From: Cryptomeria japonica | Taxonomy: Eukaryota; Streptophyta; Pinopsida; Cupressales; Cupressaceae | Direction of reading: 5' to 3' | Assembly (NCBI RefSeq): GCF_030272615.1 | Contig: NC_081413.1 | Span: 442,519,038-442,579,037, forward strand | Length of the DNA: 60,000 bases | Shown here: piece after piece, positions 1-9,735 of the stretch | Numbering within the stretch: the first letter of the stretch is position 1 | How the letters are laid out: the number at the start of each line of letters is the position of its first letter | The notes under the pieces: model-generated | The model's input: the letters and a program-made list of their open reading frames with translations, nothing else | Told to the model about the DNA's origin: nothing | Databases searched by the model: none | Program-made: the position numbers and the translations under genes

Positions 1-218
1 AAAATGTATTGTCAATATTAATCTTTCTTCATACAATGAAAAGAAAGAACTCAACCTTTAATAGGTCAAGAAACCCTAAAAGGGAAAACCTAGGTTTGCA
101 CAAAATAATTAATTATATGCACCTAAAGTTAGCTTAAGTGTAAAAGAGATAAAGAGAACTTAAATAATTAAACAAATAATGTTTAATTAATCAAATAAAT
201 ATCCGAATACTCTAACAT
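1..218. other. AT-rich flank, unassigned
   Basis: This stretch is AT-rich and shows no coding, RNA or LTR signature. It does not resemble the copia 3' LTR at 4260-4720, so it is not the element's 5' LTR. The copia gag reading begins abruptly at 219, so this is probably the sequence on the far side of a truncation breakpoint. Confidence 0.4.
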
Positions 219-1056
219 ATGCCCGTTCCAGAATTTGATCGGAATTATTATGATTATTGGTGCATTAAGATGCTAACCTTTTTTATTGGAAAAGATTTGT
301 GGGAGATTATTGAATCAGGTTATGAAAAGCCAGCTAATTGGAATGCCTTTATAGCCAATGACAAAATAGCTAGAAAGGAAGCAAGGAAAAAGAATGCTCA
401 AGCTTTGTTTCACATTTAGATAGCTCTTGATAAGAGCTTATTTCCAAGAATATCAGGAGCAACAACTGCCAAAGATGCTTGGAAGACTCTACAAGAAGCT
501 TACTAGGGTAGTGATCAAGTTAAAGTGGTCAAGCTTCAGACATTGAAGCGAGTTCTAGAATTTGAAGATGCAAGAAGCTGAAAGTATAAGTGATTATTGT
601 GTCAGAGTCAAAGATGTGGTCAATAAAATGGCTACACTTGGAGAAATTGTAAGCAATTAAGTTTTGATTAAAAAGGTGTTGAGATCTTTGACACCCAAAT
701 GGAATCATGTAGCAATAATCATAGAAGAAAGCAAGGATTTGACAAAACTACAGTTTGATCAATTGGTTGGATCCCTGATGTCTCATGAAGAAATATTGAA
801 AGATTCTTTTGAAGGTGTAGATAAAGCATTTTCCTCTAAATTTTTAATCACAAAAAATGAAGATGCAAGAAGCAATAGTGCCAAAATCAATCAAGGCCAA
901 GGTAAAGGGCAAAGCTAAAATTCTTCAAGAGGTAGAGGAAGAGGTGGCTCAAGAGGAAGTGGTGGTTTCAAAGGAAGAGGTAGAGGCAGATTTGATAAGA
1001 GAAATGTTCAATGTTACCATTGTAATAGGTATGGCCACTTTGAAAGAGAATGCAGA
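219..1056 (+). pseudogene. copia Gag (capsid and zinc knuckle), broken
   Basis: Gag would form the virus-like particle and bind genomic RNA. The N-terminal piece (219-419) contains FDRNYYDYWCIKM, matching the F-DG-NY--W--KM pattern at the start of plant copia Gag. The middle (664-918) is the helical capsid part. The reading then shifts frame and ends in a complete CCHC knuckle, CYHCNRYGHFEREC, at 1012-1053, preceded by a Gly/Arg-rich stretch typical of nucleocapsid. At least two frameshifts and internal stops near 418 and 505 mean no full-length Gag can be made. The normal start codon appears to be lost with the 5' truncation. Confidence 0.88.
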
Positions 1057-1460
1057 TTGAAAGAAGGTAAAAGTGCTAACTATGCTCAAGAAAGTAGTGA
1101 CAATCCTCCTGATCACTTATTTTTATCTTATGCCAAGGTTGAAAATACTAGTAAAGATGTTTGGTACCTAGATTCTGGATGCTCTAACCATATGACAGGG
1201 AATGAGAAGTTGTTCTCAACAAAGGATGGAAGTTTCAAATCCAAGATCCAGCTTGGTGATGATAAATCATTCGAGGTTGCTACCAAAGGAGCTATGGAGG
1301 TCCAAACAAAAGAAGGTATAAAAGGTATTCATGATATTTATTATACTCCATAATTGACGCACAATTTGTTAAGTGTTGGGTAGCTATGTGAGAAAAATTA
1401 TAAAGTAGTCTTTGAGAGTAAGACATGTACTAGATCTATGATAAGAATAAGGGTAATAGG
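1057..1460 (+). pseudogene. copia aspartic protease, broken
   Basis: Retroelement aspartic protease, which would cut the Gag-Pol polyprotein. The motif WYLDSGCSNHM places the catalytic D-S-G at 1171-1179, and the flap-like segment SFEVATKGAMEV follows. The frame is shared with the zinc knuckle just upstream, as expected for one polyprotein. A stop at 1351-1353 and a frame change near 1460 interrupt the link to integrase. Confidence 0.88.
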
Positions 1461-2640
1461 GTGATCACTGTTGTTCCTATGACAAGAAATAGGATGTTCC
1501 CCTTGAGTTTTGGTGAACATAAGAACAGTTTGGCAAATATGGCTTATGAGGATTCAATTTGGTTATGGCATCTCAGGTATGGGCATTTAAATTTTCATAG
1601 TTTGAAGTTTCTAACCTCACATGTATTAGTTTCTAGTTTGCCCAAGGTTGAGGAACACAAGGAGGTTTGTGAAGGTTGTGCTAAAGGAAAGTATGCAAGA
1701 CAAAAGTTTCCAAAAGGCAATGCATGGAGGGCTCATCACCCACTTCATCTTGTTCATTTAGATATATGTGGTCCTATGCAGACTGAGAATTTGGGTAAGT
1801 CATCATATTTGATCACTTTTATTGATGATTATTGACGAAATTGTTGGGCATATTTTTTGAAGGCCAAAGATGAAGTCTTGGATACATTCAAGAAATTTGA
1901 AGCCCTTGTGGAAAATGAGAAAGCATGCAAGATCAAATGTTTAAGGAATGATCGTGGAGGAGAATTTTGCTCCAAGGCTTTCCAAAGTTGTGATTTTAAT
2001 GGCATCAAGAGGCAACTTACTACTACATACACACCTCAACAGAATGGAGTAGCTGAAAGGAAGAATCGTACTGTGGTTGAAATGGCAAGGTGCATGTTAC
2101 AAACCAAGGGATTGAGAAATTCTTATTGGGGAGATGGAGTTGCTACAGCGGTGTACATCCTCAACCGTAGCCCCACCAGTGCACTAGAAAAAAATGACTC
2201 CTTATGAAGCTTGGTATGGTAAAAGGCCTAATGTTAATCATTTCAAAGTTTTTGGTTGTTTGGCTTATGTGCATGTACCTGATTAGAATAGACAGAAGTT
2301 AGATGCAAAGAGTGAGTCATGTATTTTTATTGGGTATAGTGAGAAAAGCAAGGCTTATAGATTGTATAATCCCCTCACTAACAAGCTTATTGTCTCAAGA
2401 GATGTGATTTTTGATGAAGGGGGAGTTTATGGTCATCAAAAAGGCCATGTTGAGAAGCCAAAATCTATTTTGAATGATGATATAATTGCTGATATTGATC
2501 ATGAGCAGCCAACTAATGTTTATGTATCTAATGGTTTAACTCCACCAAGAAATCTTTCATCAAGTTCTTTAGTACCAAGTTCAAGTCCAGCTTCTTCTCC
2601 AAGTTCTACAAGGAAGGTAAGGAGATTGTGTGATATCTAC
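1461..2640 (+). pseudogene. copia integrase (zinc-binding region and catalytic core), broken
   Basis: Integrase would insert the cDNA copy into the host chromosome. 1461-1835 carries the GAG-pre-integrase zinc region: HLRYGHLNFHSLKFL, then CEGCAKGK (an HHCC-type set), and then HLDICGPM with the first catalytic Asp. After a stop at 1833-1835 the core resumes at 1857 with NDRGGEFCSKAF (second Asp) and TPQQNGVAERKNRTV (catalytic Glu). A frameshift near 2205 leads to a C-terminal tail (2362-2643) with the FDEGGVYGHQKG region and a Ser/Pro-rich linker toward RT. Confidence 0.9.
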
Positions 2641-2688
2641 TAGAGGAGTGGAAATCAAGTACATGAAGAAAAATGAGTAGGTGAGACA

Positions 2689-4272
2689 ATGAATTTTGCT
2701 TTATTAGCCAAGGCTGATTTTGAACCATCATGTTTTGAAGATGCATGTACTAATGAGGTTTGGGTGAAAGCCATGGAAGAAGAGATGGATTCCATTCACA
2801 GGAATGACACTTGGGAGTTAATAGAACTTCCACATGACAAGAAAAGGATTGGCACCAAATGGGTCTACAAGACCAAGTTTAATAGTGATGGGAGTGTTGA
2901 AAGACACAAGGCAAGATTAGTTGCTAAAGGCTTCACACAAAAGTATGGAATTGATTATGAAGAGACATTTGCACTAGTAGCAAGACAAGAGATCATAAGA
3001 ATGCTGATTTCATTAGCAGCTCAGAAGAAGTGGAGCATATATCATATGGACGTGAAAAGTGCCTTCTTGAATGGGTACTTAGAAGAGGAACTATATGTGG
3101 AGCAACCACAAGGTTTTGAAGTGGAAGGAAAAGATAATTATGTCTACAAGTTGAAGAAGGCTTTGTATGGCCTCAAGAAAGCACCAAGAGTGTGGTATGC
3201 CAGGATTGATGGATACTTTCAGGAGAATGGCTTCCAGAGAAGTAAGAGTGATCCTACCCTTTACGACAAACAAGAAGGTACTGATATTCTCATCATAAGT
3301 TTGTATGTTGATGATGTTTTGTATATGGGTAGTAGTTCTAAGATGAAAGATGAATTCAAAGCTGCTATGATGAAAGAATCTGAGATGAAAGATCTTGGTC
3401 TAGTGAAATATTTTCTAGGAATGGAGGTTTATCAAAGTAAGGATGCGATTTTCATTTGTCAAACAAAGTATGCATAGGAAATGTTGAAGAAATTTAATAT
3501 GACTGATTGTAACCCTGCCTCCACTCCAAGTGCTCATGGAGATTTGTTATGTAGAGATGATGGTGCTGATTTAGTTGATGAGACAGCTTACAGAAGTATT
3601 GTAGGGAGCTTGATGTTTCTAATCCACATGAGGCCTGATATTGCCTATAAAGTTTCACTTGTTTCAAGGTATATGACAAATCCATCTGAAATACATATGA
3701 AGGTAGCCAAGAGGATTTTGAGGTATGTGAAAGGGAATTTAAGTTTTGGTATTCATTACTACTCTTCTGAAAAGTTCAATCTTGTAGGCTTTAGTGATTC
3801 AGATTGGGGAGGTAGTATGGATGACCATAAATCTACATTTGGAAATTGTTTTTCTTTTGGTTCTGGTTTGATTACTTGGAGATCAAAAAAGAAAAGTATT
3901 GTTGCCCTCTCATCTACAGAAGCAGAATATGTTGCAATTACCTCAGCGGGTACACAAGCTCTTTGGCTCAGAAACGTTTTGGAAGAAATTGGAGAAAAAC
4001 AAATTCAGCCTATAGTAATTTATTGTGACAATGTGAGTGCCATCAAGTTAGCTCAGAATCCAGTTCATCACAGTAGAACAAAGCATTTTGATTTGAAATA
4101 TCACTTCATACGAGATTTTGTGCAGAAGAAGGATGTCGAATTGAAGCACATCAACACCCAAGATCAGCTAGCAGATATATTCGCCAAAGTGGTTGTGAAA
4201 GCTCAGTTTATAGCACTACGAGATAAGATTGTGAGCCCTCTCAACATCAAGGGGGAGTATGTTAATAACTGA
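2689..4272 (+). pseudogene. copia reverse transcriptase and RNase H, one in-frame stop
   Basis: RT copies the element RNA and RNase H removes the RNA strand. RT (2689-3477) shows KWVYKTKFNSDGSVERHKAR, MDVKSAFLNGYLEEELYV and YGLKKAPRVWY, with the active-site YVDD at 3304-3315. A single TAG at 3475-3477 interrupts the frame where related proteins usually have KYAREML. The same frame continues to 4272 with RNase H motifs: SDSDWGG, ALSSTEAEYVAI, YCDNVSAI, HSRTKHFD and QLADIFAK. This is the best preserved part of the element. Confidence 0.95.
4249..4257 (+). promoter_or_regulatory. polypurine tract (copia)
   Basis: AAGGGGGAG lies just before the 3' LTR and directly after the RNase H frame. It is the primer site for plus-strand DNA synthesis, and its position fixes the LTR start at 4260. 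Confidence 0.8.
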
Positions 4273-4720
4273 TGTTGCTCTAGCATGCAACTAGATTAAA
4301 TTAGTTAATAGTTTTTTTGTTATTCATGCAAATAAAGCATGTACTCCAGCATGCATGAATCCTTAGGACTATTTTTTAGTTTTTCTTTTTGCATGAGTTT
4401 GTTTATAGTAAATAAAGCATGTTGTGCGTGCACTTATTGTATTCTTAATTTAGGGAGTAGTTTGCTTTTTTTATTTTGAGAGCCTTAGTATCTTTCCATG
4501 CAATGCTAGGAATATATTTAGAATTGAAGTTATTATTTGTTATTCTAGGCTACAAATTCTTTATATATACAGCCTCTGTGTAATTTTTTAATAAAGTTTC
4601 AATAAAAGAAATTGGTGTGTGCAATTCCAAAAAATAGGGTGGTTGTTATTGTGTGTTCTTTGTTATTTAATTTGATTAATCGGTTGGCTTTGAGGAAACA
4701 TAGTAGTTTCATATTCTACA
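4260..4720 (+). repeat. copia 3' LTR (end provisional)
   Basis: It starts TGTTAATAAC right after the polypurine tract. A TATA-like run (TTTATATATACAG, about 4560) is followed by AATAAAG, and a plausible terminus ATTCTACA lies at 4720, giving TGT...ACA ends. The right end is a guess because no 5' LTR remains for comparison and no target duplication can be checked. Confidence 0.6.
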
Positions 4721-6278
4721 TGGGGGACTTAATATCTAATTTGTGTTGTATTTACTGTTGATCAAGTTCAAGGACGTGTTTAAAATTTCAATCTTCTTGG
4801 ATCCTTGAAGCATTGTCTAAAGTAATGAATTTCTAGTTGACTCATTTTATTCGCTAGATAATTTGTATTTTGGCTTCATATTTATAAAACATTATGTTTC
4901 TAACATTGGATTTATTGTATGAGAAAATGATGATGACAAGTAATCCCAGAATAGTCACCAAGATGACACACAACAAACAAATAAAATCAACTCTAAGTTA
5001 GTAAAATATTCACAAAGGAAAAGTCTTTTATTTCTCATTAACTTTGTAGTTCATCCATACATGCTCCTTTTTTTCATCAAGCATATTGTTATGGTTTGAT
5101 TGGAACCTACTTCGTTTTAAATTGTTCAGGACACTAAATGGATTTTATTCGAGAGTCTGTTTTTGACACTGCACTAAAGGTGATGAAAAATCTATGGGTG
5201 TAAAATCAGACAGACACCAAGTGAACAAATAATAGACACAAATTTGTACATCAATTATAAACAACAAAATTCATCAAGAAATCAGCGAATTCATTAGTAA
5301 ATTAATTGACCTGGATAGAGAAAAACAAGTCATGTTCATTATTAGTGATGCGATGTCACGATTGAGGCAGAACCTTTTCCTTTTGTAAAGCCAAAGCATA
5401 CTCCCAATCCATCTTATCCTCAACATGGGAAACACAGTATGCTCATTAAATTGCAAAGACTTAAGGTCATCGATCAGTTTGCAACCTATATATACTATAG
5501 AAACTTGAAACATTTCGGCAAGAATTCGATGCAAATAACTAAAACTCAAATACATCTTAATCTATTAAAATATATTAAAAAGGTACAATCCAAAGTAAAT
5601 AGCATTTATAAGTCTTTTTCTTTATTGTTAAAATATTTTTAAATAAAATATAATTTTTGTTAGTTTAAATTATGACATAATTTGTTATAATGTGAAAGGA
5701 TTCTTTAGTTAATTGGAAACATCTTATCATGTGACAATCATTGTCAATTAATTACTCTTTGTAGTCATCAAAGTGTAAAACAAAATAAAATAAAGTTTTG
5801 GGTAAAATAATCACAAAGTAGTCAAGATTGTCAATAACTCTACGTAATCAGCAAATTGCAAAATAAAATAAAGCCTTTGATAAAATAACTGCCAAGAAAC
5901 CAAGATTGTCCTACAGTGTACTAAAATTTTTATTGTCACGATTTGGCATTTGATTAATGAATTCAAATATGTAATATAAAAAAGGATTTTTTTTGTTCTT
6001 ACTATAACCAATATAAAGATAAATAAATGATATTTTTACAATTATTTAAAATGGAGAACTAAATATAACTATAGAAGTTTTGTTCAAATTTTAAAATTCT
6101 ATGCTATGATTGGTTAAATTATTGAAAAAATAGAATTGAATGAATGCATAAGAATCTTGCCTTGGCAAGAACTAACAATGCTTGATAATAGGTATGCATT
6201 AGTTTATTATAATTACACATAGAGGTGAGAGATTTCATGTTGATGAGATCTTATAGCTACAAGACCATATATTAATTT
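4721..6278. other. unassigned AT-rich intergenic DNA with a small imperfect duplication
   Basis: I see no gene. The short ORFs here have no recognisable domains. 5780-5937 holds two imperfect tandem copies of about 79 bp, each beginning CAAAATAAAATAAAG and containing AAGATTGTC. 6279-6308 belongs to the R-type LTR tail described separately. Confidence 0.5.
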
Positions 6279-6308
6279 TGTAGTATGTCTCCTTTCACGA
6301 TTTATAAC
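6279..6308 (-). repeat. outer 30 bp of the R-type LTR tail, cut off by element 1
   Basis: TGTAGTATGTCTCC at 6279 is repeated at 39286. After removing element 1 and one copy of its target duplication, 6279-6308 joins 21277-21515 to make a ~270-bp sequence matching 39286-39571. On the - strand it ends ...CATACTACA, a proper LTR terminus. Confidence 0.7.
6304..6308. repeat. target site duplication ATAAC (left)
   Basis: ATAAC directly precedes the TGTAGACGTC terminus of element 1. The same five bases follow its other end at 21272-21276, as expected for Ty3/gypsy integration. Confidence 0.93.
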
Positions 6309-6613
6309 TGTAGACGTCTAAAAATGGTCAACGCTTGTGGAGTCATACTTTAACATCTGCACATTGCCTTATTTTTAGGGTTCTTGCATCGCATTAACAT
6401 TTCTTCTATGTTGCGCACTTGGTCTTTATAATTTGCGAGCATCGAGTTCTTCTACATTCCTCATTTTTCTCGCTTTTGAATTTGGTCTTGTCGATAACAA
6501 TCTTCAGTCATGATTTTGGTCAATCTTATCTTGTCGCATCAATGTGCATGCTCATTTGTCATATTTTGGACATCGTCAATCCTAATCGATGATAGAATTA
6601 GGGTTTTGTCCTC

Positions 6614-6805
6614 TTGTCAATCTTGTCATCTTGCGATCAATTTGTCATCGATCCTCGTCCTTGTCAATCTTGTCATTTTGCGATCGATTCGTCATCGATC
6701 CTTGTCCTTGTCAATCTTGTCATTTTGTGATCGATTCATCATCAATCCTTGTCCTCTTGTCAATCTTGTCATTTTGCGATTGATTTGTCATTGATCATTG
6801 TACTT
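6614..6805 (+). repeat. 47-bp tandem repeat inside LTR, four units
   Basis: Units starting TTGTCAATCTTGTC lie at 6614, 6661, 6708 and 6757 (spacing 47, 47, 49). Each contains a CGATCGATTCGTCATCGAT-like core. The 3' LTR has the same array at about 20067-20265, so it predates the insertion. Confidence 0.85.
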
Positions 6806-7459
6806 TTCAATCATGTCAATTTCGATCAATTAGTCATTGTTCCTCGTCAATTGGTGCCTATCAATTTGATCTCTTTGTCAATCTTGGTCAATTTGTCAAC
6901 CAATCTCAATCATTTATCAACATTGGTCCTTTGTCAGTGTGAATCATGATCAAATCGACCCTACATCAATTATCTTTTTTCAAGACCTAATTGTTGTCCT
7001 TGCATTTTTAATTCATCTTCTAGGTATGATTTATTCATTTAATCTTGTTTGTCATTTTCCCTCTAGGTTAAATAATTTATTCATTTATCCTAAGTCTTCT
7101 TGTCACAATTAAATATTTATTTAATTGGCTAATTAATCCCCCCTCTTTTTGTGAATTAATTAATGAATGAAAAATTATTAATTAATTTACCTAATTTTCT
7201 AATTTCATCAATTTCTAATTTCCTAATTTCCAATTCATCATTTCTAACATAATTTTCTATTTCTCCTATTTTTCTAATATTTCCCCTAATTTCATGGGAA
7301 TGACATAGCAATCTTGTCATAATTTTGTCATAATTTGTCAATCAATCAATCTTGCATAGAAAGTGTCAATCTTGTCATAATTTGTCATATTTGTCATCCT
7401 TGATTTGAAATTTCCTTTCAAATCTCTTCATGCTAATCTTGTCATCTCTCCAATTTGTC

Positions 7460-7465
7460 TATAAA
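7460..7465 (+). promoter_or_regulatory. candidate LTR TATA box
   Basis: TATAAA lies about 350 bp before the LTR end and is conserved in the 3' LTR at 20917-20922. It would drive genomic RNA synthesis; there is no other evidence. Confidence 0.4.
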
Positions 7466-7819
7466 CTGGATGAGTTTCTTCAATCAAAAGATCAAATTAA
7501 TCACATTTTTAGAGAATCAATCACACTTCTAGTATCCTTACGCTACCATTTCATCTTGTCAATCTTGCTTTCATACTATGCCTTTGCATTTGTAGGTGAG
7601 ATCCACAAACAAAGAAATTTGAAGGAGAAAGAAGGACAATGGAGAATTATGGAGGAGATATTCACGTTTGTAATGGTTTACATTTGGTTTGATTATCTTG
7701 TCTTCATATCTCTATTGATTGTTTTTAGGATTTCCTATCATTGCAATCTAGTTTTTTGTGATTGAGCTAGTTTAATATTTATTTGCTTTGATGAATTCCA
7801 AATTCGTATCTACATTTTC

Positions 7820-7837
7820 TGGTGAACCTGACGTGAA
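7820..7837 (+). promoter_or_regulatory. candidate primer binding site of element 1
   Basis: TGGTGAACCTGACGTG begins 5 bp after the LTR. TGG pairs with the CCA end of a tRNA, and the offset matches elements 2 and 3 (4 bp there). I cannot assign the primer tRNA. The sequence differs from the TGGCACCCACC site of the other two elements. Confidence 0.55.
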
Positions 7838-9735
7838 CTAACCCCGTAACCATGTTTTTGAGTGCTTTTGAGTTTATTTGCAGGTGAAAAATCAAGAAAC
7901 AGGGCGACCCAGAGCTTTCTGGACACTTCTGCGCCTGTGCTAAGGAGACCTGTGCTTGTGTCAAAGAGATCTACGCTTGTGTCAAGGCATTTTGCGCCTG
8001 TGTGAGACATTCTGTGCTTGTGTAAGGCCAGAAATAGAGGTAAAACCAATGTTTTTACTTGCAAATTACTTTGTTTTCATTCTGTCCTTATATTCTGGTT
8101 TTTCTTTGGTACTAATTCTTTGTGCAGCACCTTGGCGTTATGTGTGACAAAGACTAAGAATGAAACTACTAACAAATCTTATGTAGGACGCGGTCAAAGA
8201 CTTTTATTAGAACATCTTGCATGTGATTTTTAAAGTAGTTGCACATCTAGTTTCTTAAAGGTTAATGAACACCATGCATGCTTTGTTTACTTTTAGTTTG
8301 ATTGCATGTTTTAACCCTTAGAATTGGGCCTGCCTCCCGATTTGCCTAGCACTTCGCACAGGCATTGGTGAGAGGGAATGACCCTAAGTGGTGACAGGCT
8401 AAAGCCAAGCTCTTCCAAACCACTCTAAATAACTGTGGATGCAACGAAAGTTGTAGACAATGGGTGCTAGAATGGTATTGCGATGATTTATTTACCAGAT
8501 CAATACCCACCCGAACGGACGCCTTAACTAGAACCTTTTGTTTGTAGAGACCAAAAACCTTCTATCTGTTGGCTCAGGCATTGTGATACGCGTATGCCGA
8601 AGACACCTCTCATGTACTCCTTAGTTAGAGATAGCAAGTTCTTGGGAAGTGATGCCCCTTGGTATGCCCGAGAAGTGAGTGCACTGTAAGGGGGAGCCAG
8701 TGCTACCAAGCGTCTAGCTATCCGGCTAAGTGTTGTATTTCGTTAGAGGATTCAATAGATATTGTCCTATCCAGCCATAGGATTTGTTGTAAATATGCTT
8801 GATTGTCTTGAGTCAAGGTCAAACAAACATTTTGTCTTTCATGATTGTCAAAGGTTAAATTAAAAACAAACTTTCAAAAGTGCTCATAATCAACTTGGAT
8901 TTTCAAAATCAACAACATTCAACTCAAAACACAATCCGAACAAAGGTCCAAATTTGTCCAAGTATTCATCCAACATTTGAACATGGCTTGTCAAAACATT
9001 GAATGTCTTTGTTTCAAAATTCATGTCACTTTAGGCTAGGTTTTGCATAGTCCCACTTAGGTCCTAAGGCATATTGTCATCTCCTTTCATTTTAATTCCT
9101 TTTCATTGCAAGCGTCCTCATTTTACACTTAGGTCCAAGATCATTTTCCCTAAGTTTGCATTTCATTGTCATATCCAAGACATATTTCCATTTAGGTTGC
9201 ATAGGTTGCATTTGGCATATTCCAAGTCATTGGTCTTCACATTATCCTTATCATTGTATTGTCATATCATATCCTTAGATCATTTTCATGTCATATCCTA
9301 GGTCATTGTCATAATCATTGCTTTCTTGCATGTAGTCTCAGAAACTAGGTTTTGTCATACTTGAGTAATCCAAATCTTTGAATAAACCCTAAGTCATTGT
9401 TAGGAAGTCTAGACCTTATCAAACTTTTGTCTTTTTGTCATCAATGTCATTTGGTCAAACCTAACTTAGTATCCAAGTATATAGGGGAGACATTGTCATT
9501 TTGTCCTTTTGTCACTTGGTCCTTTTGTCCTTTGAGGTCTAGACATCATTTCAATTTCCTAAGGGTCTCATTTTTAGAATTGCATTCATGAGTTTGTGAA
9601 AATCTTGAAAAAATAGCAAAAACATAGGTTGCAATCTTGCCATAGATTGCATTTTCATCTATTTAGTTGGCATTTAGTTGCACATCATACATCGTCCTTG
9701 AAAAATTCCAAAAAATATTGCATTTGCATAGTGAC
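7838..9735 (+). other. element 1 untranslated leader
   Basis: This 1.9-kb region between PBS and gag has no convincing ORF. It holds the 21-bp array (7930-8033). 8330-8780 has a higher G+C, structured look and contains phrases similar to element 2 and 3 leaders (for example CCTAAGTGG before gag-proximal DNA). 9060-9560 is rich in short TTGTCATxxCC repeats. Long leaders are normal for Tat elements. Confidence 0.7.
7930..8033 (+). repeat. 21-bp phased array in element 1 leader (diverged unit)
   Basis: Units begin at 7930 (TGCGCCTGTG), 7951 (TGTGCTTGTG), 7972 (TACGCTTGTG), 7993 (TGCGCCTGTG) and 8013 (TGTGCTTGTG), a spacing of 21, 21, 21 and 20. The array starts 110 bp after the PBS, as in elements 2 and 3, but the unit is TGYGCYTGTGT rather than TAGCGCAT. 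Confidence 0.8.

Larger units (their letters stand above)
219..4720 (+). mobile_element. Ty1/copia LTR retrotransposon, 5'-truncated and inactive
   Basis: The domain order gag, protease, integrase, reverse transcriptase, RNase H is the Ty1/copia order (integrase before RT). It ends in a polypurine tract at 4249-4257 and a 3' LTR from 4260. The 5' LTR, PBS and leader are absent: the first recognisable gag residues begin at 219 next to unrelated AT-rich DNA. Several frameshifts and stops break the polyprotein, for example stops at 418-420, 1351-1353, 1833-1835 and 3475-3477. The element cannot move by itself. The lineage within copia was not assigned. Confidence 0.95.
6309..7814 (+). repeat. 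element 1 5' LTR
   Basis: It begins TGTAGACGTCTAAAAATGG and ends TTCGTATCTACA. Its boundaries follow from alignment to the 3' copy and from the target duplication. Sampled stretches differ from the 3' LTR at roughly 4-6% of positions (estimate by eye). It contains a 47-bp tandem repeat at 6614-6805 and a TATA candidate at 7460. Confidence 0.95.

Noticed and set aside
6510-6949. Overlapping ORFs in the LTRs of element 1 (also 19963-20402)
   Set aside because: They are open only because the 47-bp LTR repeat lacks stops. They are present in both LTRs and non-coding.
8330-8780. tRNA or structured RNA gene in the element 1 leader
   Set aside because: The region looks structured and G+C-richer, but no cloverleaf or box A/B pair could be traced by eye.
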